62,261 nucleotides of DNA from Thermoplasmata archaeon. GTDB lineage: Archaea; Thermoplasmatota; Thermoplasmata; Thermoplasmatales; GCA-001856825. Both the position numbers and the translations under genes were made by a program. Numbering within the stretch: the stretch's first letter is position 1; each line of letters starts with the position of its first letter. The notes under the pieces were generated by a model that saw nothing but the letters and a program-made list of their open reading frames with translations, made no database searches and was not told the origin of the DNA. The DNA is taken from contig JAJYUV010000008.1 of NCBI GenBank assembly GCA_021792355.1, forward strand, positions 1 through 62,261, read 5' to 3'. Positions 57,266-62,261 of this stretch are shown one piece after another.

Positions 57266-57928
57266 ATGAGCGAAGACAGGGTGCTCCCCTCTCTAGCAAA
57301 GAGCACCGACGAGTACATGGCGGCATTTGAGCTCTCCGAGGATGGATATCTTGAAGAGGCAGAGAAACACGCACGGAAATCAATTGAAATCAAGAAAAAC
57401 ATTGAGGCCATTATACTGCTAATAGATATCTTGGAAAGACAGAATAAAGATTCTTCACCCTATCAAAAAATGCTAGTAGAAGATTATCCCACTAATCCGG
57501 ATACATACAGAAGACTCTTCCTTTCTAATTTCAATTCCAACAAAGAGGAGTCGTTGTCTAACATCAACAGAGCAATAAATCTCCTCAAGAAACCAATCTA
57601 CTATTACGACAAGGCAAGACTTCTCTACTCAATGGGAAGATACCTAGAGGCGCTAGCTTCAGTAGACATTGCCATAAAGATGGAAAACAGGAATACGTCT
57701 TACTGGAACCTAAGGGCCGAAACCCTGGTCAAACTGCAGAGGATAAATGACGCCAAAGAGTCATGTGAGGTCTCGCTAAAGATAGATCAGAGAGACAGAA
57801 ATGCGATTGTGACTCTTTCGCGTATTTACATCAACTCTGGTGAGAAGGAAAAAGCTAGGGAATTGCTGCTTAAGGTGGAGAACAGGGACGAAGAAATAAA
57901 GAAACTACTAGAGGAAAGTATATCCTAA
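57266..57928 (+). CDS. TPR-repeat protein
   Basis: A 220-residue helical protein with at least five TPR-like repeats. Examples are YMAAFELSEDGYLEEAEKHA (about 17-36), YYDKARLLYSMGRYLEALAS (about 112-131), YWNLRAETLVKLQRINDAKE (about 147-166) and VTLSRIYINSGEKEKARELL (about 181-200). Function unknown. A possible TATA box is at 57235-57244. The stop TAA is interlocked with the TAG of the convergent apgM gene (CTAA). Confidence 0.8.
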   Translation: MSEDRVLPSLAKSTDEYMAAFELSEDGYLEEAEKHARKSIEIKKNIEAIILLIDILERQNKDSSPYQKMLVEDYPTNPDTYRRLFLSNFNSNKEESLSNINRAINLLKKPIYYYDKARLLYSMGRYLEALASVDIAIKMENRNTSYWNLRAETLVKLQRINDAKESCEVSLKIDQRDRNAIVTLSRIYINSGEKEKARELLLKVENRDEEIKKLLEESIS

Positions 57929-59139
57929 GCTCCGTACTTCTCAGCCCGGTTTGCTGAACTCAGGAGAACGTTCATCAGGTCGTTTCCTTTGAGTCTCAGG
58001 TATCCGTCTTTAGCATTGATTTCGTCAAACTCACCCACTCCATCTCTCCTGCATCCGGGATAACTGAGAAGTATTGGCACTGGGTCAGATGTGTGTTCCT
58101 TTACGCTTGCCGGGGTCGAATGATCACCTGTGAAACATATCACGAGGCCATCCCTGGCCTTCATCACTGTCTCTCCTAGTGCGTTGTCTATTCTTTCAAT
58201 AAAGTCCCTCTTCTCGATCCCGTTTCCATCGTGGCCAGCTATATCCGTGCCCTTGACGTTCACAAGTACGAAATCTACTTCCTTAAGCGCTTCAACAGCT
58301 GAATTAAATTTTGCCTTGACATCTGTGTCTGTGGACCCTGTGACTCCGTTTGGAGTGAAGTCCTTCAATCCGACGAGTCTACAAATCCCTGACACCAGAG
58401 CTACTGCTGCAACGTATCCCCCCTTAAGAGAATACTTTTCATTGAAATTCGGCAGTTTTGGGACGGACCCTCCTCCCCGGTACAAAATGGCGTTAGCCTC
58501 TTTCATGCCTTCCGATCTTCTCTTGGAGTTCAGCGGCTGAGACTTGAGTATATCCAACGAACGCCTGTAGAATTCATTTAGTATTCTTGCTGTTTTCTTC
58601 CCATCTTCGGTTGTTGCCACTATCTCATTCGGTTTCTTATTTTCAGCATGTGGGTCATTATCAGATACATCTGTCGTAATTCCCTCCCCCCTAAGGACCA
58701 GCGCTGCCCTGTGTTCTGTTCCTTCCTTAAAAAATATCTCTACATCGTCAATCTTCATATTCAACGGCCTAGCAAGTTCTGAAGTCCCCTCCCTTATCCT
58801 GCCGGCCCTTCTATCGATCACCACTCCATTTTCATCAACCGTTGCAAAATTGGCTCTGAAGGCTACGTCTCCGCCCCTAAGTTTTAGACCCGTTCCCATA
58901 GCTTCGAATGGCCCCCTCCCCGTGTAGTACTTGAATGGATCGTATCCTAAGTAGTTCAAGTGAGAAGTGTCAGAGCCTGGAATAATACCTGACATTATCG
59001 GGTCTATTAATCCAATCATCCCTTCTTTTGCCAGCTTGTTTAGATTGGGTTTGCTAGCAGCCTCCAGTGGTGTCTTCCCATCCAATAGCCCAAAAGGTCT
59101 ATCCCCAAGACCGTCTGCAATTATCAAGAGGATTTTCAT
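57925..59139 (-). CDS. apgM: 2,3-bisphosphoglycerate-independent phosphoglycerate mutase, archaeal ApgM
   Basis: A 404-residue alkaline-phosphatase-superfamily enzyme. The metal-binding DGLGDRPFGLLDGKTPLEAA (9-28), the catalytic Ser in IIPGSDTSHLNYLGYDP (about 52-68) and the C-terminal TGDHSTPASVKEHTSDPVP (about 338-356) are conserved. It interconverts 3- and 2-phosphoglycerate in glycolysis and gluconeogenesis. The ATG lies about 24 nt from an AT-rich box at 59158-59167. Confidence 0.93.
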   Translation of the reverse strand: MKILLIIADGLGDRPFGLLDGKTPLEAASKPNLNKLAKEGMIGLIDPIMSGIIPGSDTSHLNYLGYDPFKYYTGRGPFEAMGTGLKLRGGDVAFRANFATVDENGVVIDRRAGRIREGTSELARPLNMKIDDVEIFFKEGTEHRAALVLRGEGITTDVSDNDPHAENKKPNEIVATTEDGKKTARILNEFYRRSLDILKSQPLNSKRRSEGMKEANAILYRGGGSVPKLPNFNEKYSLKGGYVAAVALVSGICRLVGLKDFTPNGVTGSTDTDVKAKFNSAVEALKEVDFVLVNVKGTDIAGHDGNGIEKRDFIERIDNALGETVMKARDGLVICFTGDHSTPASVKEHTSDPVPILLSYPGCRRDGVGEFDEINAKDGYLRLKGNDLMNVLLSSANRAEKYGA

Positions 59140-59169
59140 CGAATGGGATTAGAATATAATAAAATAAAC

Positions 59170-59901
59170 TTACTGAAGAAACACAACAACGGCAACAACG
59201 GTTGCAAATACGGCTGACCAAAAATTCACTGAATATTTTGTCAGATATCCTCTGTTTTCAAGGGTCTCACCCAATACGGAATCGAAGAGACATCCAGCGA
59301 ATGCTAGAAGGCCTGAAATCACTATAACATCCAAAAGCGAACCGAGGGGTACAGAGTACAGAACACCGTATATGACGAATCCCATCAGAGAGTAGAATAT
59401 TGGAAAAACTAGGGATACGGCCGTTCCAAGAACTGAAATTCCTCCATTTACTCCTGTTTCTGCCGGTTTCAGTGTCAGAATCATATAAGTGTTTTCGTCC
59501 AGCGATCCTATTTCCGATGCCGCAGTATCCGAAAGAATTGTTCCCAGTGCAACGATGTAGAGGAAAAACACTAGGCTCGGATTGATGTTCCAAAAACTCA
59601 TCAGAGATATCGCAGCAGGAAGCGCTCCTGCAGCTAAAACGTTCTTCGCTCCCCTTTCGCCCTTTATCCCCTCCTGAAGAATCCAAGACTTCTTCTTCTC
59701 GAATCCAGATAGAGTTGAAATGTATGATAGTCCAAGAAACAGAAAGAGCATTACGAAGTAAAGCCAACCTCCTCCTATGATAATAAGCGAACCTACTACT
59801 CCCGCAGCTATTGCTCCTTCCCTGCTGAATGCCTTGATCCTGAGGCCTAAGACGAATAAGAGTGGAATCAGTACTAGGAGGACAAAGTTATATTCATCCA
59901 T
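59170..59901 (-). CDS. DUF92 family membrane protein
   Basis: A 243-residue membrane protein with about seven helices and the family-typical LGTILSDTAASEIG (about 120-133). The C-terminal GCLFDSVLGETLENRGYLTK (about 203-222) is the most conserved segment. Plant relatives are phytyl-phosphate kinases, so an activity on prenyl-type phosphates has been suggested for the family, but it is not proven here. A TATA-like box (ATTTTATTTA, 59923-59932) is centred 27 nt before the ATG. Confidence 0.85.
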   Translation of the reverse strand: MDEYNFVLLVLIPLLFVLGLRIKAFSREGAIAAGVVGSLIIIGGGWLYFVMLFLFLGLSYISTLSGFEKKKSWILQEGIKGERGAKNVLAAGALPAAISLMSFWNINPSLVFFLYIVALGTILSDTAASEIGSLDENTYMILTLKPAETGVNGGISVLGTAVSLVFPIFYSLMGFVIYGVLYSVPLGSLLDVIVISGLLAFAGCLFDSVLGETLENRGYLTKYSVNFWSAVFATVVAVVVFLQ

Positions 59902-59983
59902 ATGAGACTTATAAATTCTGGCATTTTATTTAGCGTTTCTGATTTTTGAGAATTTTAAAGGTTGACAACAGTTCTTCTGCAAA

Positions 59984-59993
59984 AATGTTATAA
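59984..59993 (+). promoter_or_regulatory. TATA box for kptA
   Basis: AATGTTATAA is centred 26 nt before the GTG at 60015, which fixes the non-ATG start of kptA. Confidence 0.5.
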
Positions 59994-60014
59994 CACCAGT
60001 CACGATTTCTGCTG

Positions 60015-60755
60015 GTGCCCACCAACGAGATTCGCAAGTGTATGGTCCATGGTTACTACAGGGGGCATGACTGCCCATCCTGTGGAGAAGAGGGGAAATT
60101 TATCCTCTCCGATGAAGAAGTGGATATGCTTGGAAGAGTCATCACTGGAATTCTGCGGCACAAACCGGAAAAGTACCACCTAGAGATTTCTGACAGAGGA
60201 TATGTCAACCTGGACGAGATTGTCCAAGAAATTCGTTTCTACTACAGGAGGTTCCACTTCGTTGGCCCGTCTCACATTTTCGCCATCGTTCTGACTGATC
60301 AGAAGGGGAGGTATCAGCTGAGCGAGAACAAGAGATATCTTAGAGCAACATATGGGCATTCAATAGATGTGGATCTCACCGATCTGCCAACAGACGGAGT
60401 GCCGGAGATTCTTTACTATCCGACCAACAAAGAAGAGTTTGAAATACTTAGGGAGAACGGGATACTTCCATCGGACAGAAGATGGATCCATCTATCAAGC
60501 TCAAAGGAAAAGGCGTACATTGCTGGGCTGTATCATTTCGATGCCCCATTGGTTATACCGATAAAGAGTGAAGCGATCAAAGACGGCGGAGAGAACATCT
60601 ACCATGCAGGACAGGAAGTCTTCATATGCAAGTTTGTACCGCCTGAAAGCATGCAAGAACCGGAAGAATATGATGGACAGATCGATGAAGAAACACTGAA
60701 AGAGATTAAAGCATCCAAAGAAAGGAAGATGAGAGTGAAGCAAGAGGGCTGGTAG
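60015..60755 (+). CDS. kptA: RNA 2'-phosphotransferase Tpt1/KptA
   Basis: A 246-residue protein. An N-terminal zinc knuckle typical of archaeal KptA (CMVHGYYRGHDCPSCG, 9-24) precedes the catalytic region. Typical elements are ITGILRHKPEKYHLEIS (about 43-59), ENKRYLRATYGHSIDVDL (about 103-120) and the later RRWIHLSSSKEKAY. KptA transfers a 2'-phosphate from RNA to NAD, a step in tRNA splicing in eukaryotes; its archaeal need is unclear. The last codons (GGC TGG TAG) run into the tRNA-Ala gene, overlapping it by 10 nt. Confidence 0.94.
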   Translation: MPTNEIRKCMVHGYYRGHDCPSCGEEGKFILSDEEVDMLGRVITGILRHKPEKYHLEISDRGYVNLDEIVQEIRFYYRRFHFVGPSHIFAIVLTDQKGRYQLSENKRYLRATYGHSIDVDLTDLPTDGVPEILYYPTNKEEFEILRENGILPSDRRWIHLSSSKEKAYIAGLYHFDAPLVIPIKSEAIKDGGENIYHAGQEVFICKFVPPESMQEPEEYDGQIDEETLKEIKASKERKMRVKQEGW

Positions 60756-60817
60756 ATCAGCGGAAGATCGCCTGCTTTGCAAGCAGGAGGTCCGGGGTTC
60801 AAATCCCCGCCAGTCCA
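60746..60817 (+). tRNA. trnA-TGC: tRNA-Ala(TGC)
   Basis: A complete cloverleaf was folded by eye. The acceptor stem GGGCTGG pairs with CCAGTCC (positions 60746-60752 with 60810-60816). The G3:U70 pair is the alanine identity mark. The anticodon stem CCTGC/GCAGG surrounds TTTGCAA with anticodon TGC, and the T-arm has GGGGTTCAAATCCCC. Discriminator A is at 60817 and CCA is not encoded. There is no intron. The 5' end lies inside the last codons of kptA. Confidence 0.95.
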
Positions 60818-60834
60818 CTTAGAAATGTTAACAG

Positions 60835-60861
60835 ACTTCAAAGAAGTTTTTATGATTTTTA
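60835..60861 (+). terminator. Terminator after tRNA-Ala
   Basis: ACTTC-AAA-GAAGT (60835-60847) makes a short hairpin immediately followed by TTTTT and a second T-run (ATTTTTAT). The T-runs satisfy archaeal termination. Confidence 0.5.
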
Positions 60862-61006
60862 TACTCTGACTCGGCTGGCATCCCGTATTCTGCTTTATCC
60901 AGGAAGTGCATTAAATTCTAGGTTTACTGTTCCATTTTGTTTTTTAATTTTTCTATCTCCTGCAATTTGTATCTCGAAAGGGCTCTTACTCTGTGGCGGT
61001 TTTAAG

Positions 61007-61873
61007 TTATTTCATCAAGAAATAATTATAGACCCTCTGGAGATGGAATTTGTGTCTTTGATAGAAACCATTAGTAGCCTCATTCATTGTCATATAATCC
61101 GCTATCGCCTTCTTCACGTTTCTTTGATATAGTGAGTTCAGTCCACTTAGGAGTAGTGCTGAACCTATTCCCTTCCTCAAATGTTCGGAAGCCACGGCAA
61201 TGTCAAAATCACCAAATTCGTCATGCCGCCTCTCAGCTATAATATGTCCTGCGAAGCCGTTGGGAGTTTCTGCAATCAGAGTCTCGCATTCAGGCTTGTT
61301 TACCCATTCTCTATAAAACTCAGTGCCATGGTGGGTGTTGTAATAGAGCTCGTGAAGACGCTGTATGTCTTGCTCATCCCCCTTTTGATAAGGTCGGATA
61401 TTGAAACCATCGGGAATTTTTACCTTTAGCGGTCTTGTAAGATTTCGCACAGCAAGTACCATTCCGTTTTGCCATTTGAGGCCGAGTTTCATCGCAAGGG
61501 CATTGGCAAAGCAATTATCTATAGGTGCGCGGATTCTTAGAGGTCTTTCAATATGTTCAAGTACCTTTTCAAATTCCGAAATCCTCCTAATGTCGTGATT
61601 TGAAAGGGCGCCTTCTGGACCATACCACCCTTGAATTGGGCACCATAGCTCTTCTATTGTAATTGTTCCATAGACCCTTCGTGCAAGGGCGAATCCTCTT
61701 TTCATTCCATCTTCGCTGAATATCCAAGCTATCGCGCCTTGTCTTTTCATTTCTGTCGGAGATAATGAAGAATATTGCCAGAATATCTCATGAAGTCTTC
61801 CACTATTCCAACTCTCACACATGTCTATTATGGATTGGAAATCGTCTGTTGCATACCACCTCCATCCTGTCAT
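61007..61873 (-). CDS. GNAT-type acetyltransferase
   Basis: A 288-residue protein. Its C-terminal half (about 145-285) is a GNAT domain: FNIRPYQKGDEQDIQRLHEL (about 155-174), AGHIIAERRHDEFGDFDIAV (about 207-226) and the acetyl-CoA loop SEHLRKGIGSALLLSG (about 228-243). The N-terminal half may be a divergent second GNAT domain. The TTG at 61876 is preceded by ATG 61873 in the reading sense; a TATA box at 61891-61900 favours ATG 61873. Substrate unknown. Confidence 0.85.
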   Translation of the reverse strand: MTGWRWYATDDFQSIIDMCESWNSGRLHEIFWQYSSLSPTEMKRQGAIAWIFSEDGMKRGFALARRVYGTITIEELWCPIQGWYGPEGALSNHDIRRISEFEKVLEHIERPLRIRAPIDNCFANALAMKLGLKWQNGMVLAVRNLTRPLKVKIPDGFNIRPYQKGDEQDIQRLHELYYNTHHGTEFYREWVNKPECETLIAETPNGFAGHIIAERRHDEFGDFDIAVASEHLRKGIGSALLLSGLNSLYQRNVKKAIADYMTMNEATNGFYQRHKFHLQRVYNYFLMK

Positions 61874-61876
61874 CAA

Positions 61877-62173
61877 GAATCATTTGCCTCTTATAATAAA
61901 AGTTTCGCACTGCAATAGGAGCTACTGCGACGGCAAAGTGAACTTGCTTGGGGTCCATTCTCCTGGTAGTCTCGAGTTGAAACCTCCATGAGTCTACTAC
62001 GGGTGATCCACAGTTCTCCTTGTTAATGCCTTCTTTTTTCCCTATTTGTCTCGTCTTGACTTTGAAACTCGTTCTTAGTCTGTCACCAGTGGATCAGACG
62101 TATTCGATCACTTTGGACTCCTTTTTGGCGATTATTCGATGAACACTAACCTCAATAACCAAGTCGACATAAC
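61877..62173. other. Gene-free stretch between the acetyltransferase and the helicase
   Basis: About 300 nt without a convincing gene or repeat. It contains the acetyltransferase promoter (61891-61900, minus) at one end and leads to a strong ribosome binding site at the other. A leader longer than usual for this genome may precede the helicase. Confidence 0.5.
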
Positions 62174-62189
62174 GAGGAGGTATAATTAG

Positions 62190-62261
62190 ATGAAATTTGA
62201 AGGACTGGGAATAAGGTCTGAACTCACCTCTTCCCTTAACAAAATGAGTTTTTTTAACCCA
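62190..62261 (+). CDS. DEAD-box RNA helicase, N-terminal fragment (continues past the window)
   Basis: The first 24 codons of a gene cut by the window edge. The translation starts MKFEGLGIRSELTSSLNKM and continues FFNP, matching the region before the Q motif of DEAD-box helicases (F-x-x-LG ... GF-x-x-PT-x-IQ). A strong GAGGAGGT ribosome binding site at 62174-62181 precedes the ATG by 8 nt, unlike the leaderless genes around it. The call rests on a short segment. Confidence 0.6.
   Translation, partial: MKFEGLGIRSELTSSLNKMSFFNP

Noticed and set aside
60746..60861. tRNA-Ala as an integration site for a mobile element
   Set aside because: No repeat of the tRNA 3' end was seen downstream in the window and no element genes follow it.
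1..62261. CRISPR arrays, insertion sequences or tandem repeats
   Set aside because: No regularly spaced direct repeats, transposase genes or terminal inverted repeats were found by eye.

Overview
This window reads as a stretch of archaeal chromosome, most likely from a Thermoplasmata-type euryarchaeon. The evidence is a euryarchaeal order of the spc/S10-like ribosomal protein genes (L3 to Cbf5), archaeal NMD3, aIF2-alpha, aIF1, Nop10, Cbf5, RNase P protein, KptA and ApgM, a minimal TatA/TatC pair, XerA, a class II (B12) ribonucleotide reductase and an unusually long SecY. First genes of transcription units typically carry an AT-rich TATA-like box about 23-27 nt upstream of an ATG, GTG or TTG, so many mRNAs are probably leaderless. 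Genes inside operons use ATGA/GTGA overlaps or GGAGGTGA-type ribosome binding sites. The species cannot be fixed from the sequence alone.

Layout. 1-17 (minus) is the 5' end of a 16S rRNA gene leaving the window, followed by its leader and promoter. 0.45-2.3 kb holds tatA and tatC around a degenerate crotonase. 2.4-5.0 kb is pyrF plus an aconitase X pair (probable phosphomevalonate dehydratase), in which the small subunit is fused to a Nudix hydrolase. 5.1-8.2 kb has asnS, a Cys-rich small protein, nmd3 and a small membrane protein. 8.3-11.3 kb is ileS. 11.7-13.9 kb is the L44e-S27e-aIF2alpha-Nop10-PAC2 operon. 14.2-15.6 kb has a small ORF and a cation/proton antiporter. 15.6-31.5 kb (minus) is one long, almost gapless operon: L3, L4, L23, L2, S19, L22, S3, L29, aIF1, RNase P, S17, L14, L24, S4e, L5, S14, S8, L6, L32e, L19e, L18, S5, L30, L15, SecY, Adk, EMC3-like, Cmk, Cbf5.

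31.8-38.3 kb holds a SHOCT membrane protein, a membrane-anchored winged-helix regulator, a Nudix enzyme, nrdJ, an HTH regulator, rpiA and xerA. 38.4-53.8 kb is a mosaic of short units: acyl-CoA dehydrogenase, metallo-hydrolase, PurM-like protein, QueG-like iron-sulfur protein, TPR protein, GltD-like flavoprotein, a coiled-coil gene pair, S9 peptidase, LsrF-like aldolase, a double ThyX-like protein, an aldolase/SDR fusion, Bcp and a membrane protein. 53.9-60.8 kb has truD, a CPBP protease, homoserine dehydrogenase, a TPR protein, apgM, DUF92, kptA and an overlapping tRNA-Ala(TGC). The window ends with a GNAT acetyltransferase and the first 24 codons of a DEAD-box helicase.

The long operon joins ribosome assembly, membrane insertion (SecY, EMC3-like) and nucleotide supply (Adk, Cmk). 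TruD, Cbf5, Nop10, KptA and RNase P form a dispersed RNA-maturation theme. No CRISPR array, insertion sequence or prophage was seen. The most notable items are the AcnX-small/Nudix fusion, the double ThyX-like protein with split motifs, the kptA/tRNA overlap, the QueG homologue in an archaeal context, and nmd3 lacking a usable start codon for its first zinc knuckle.
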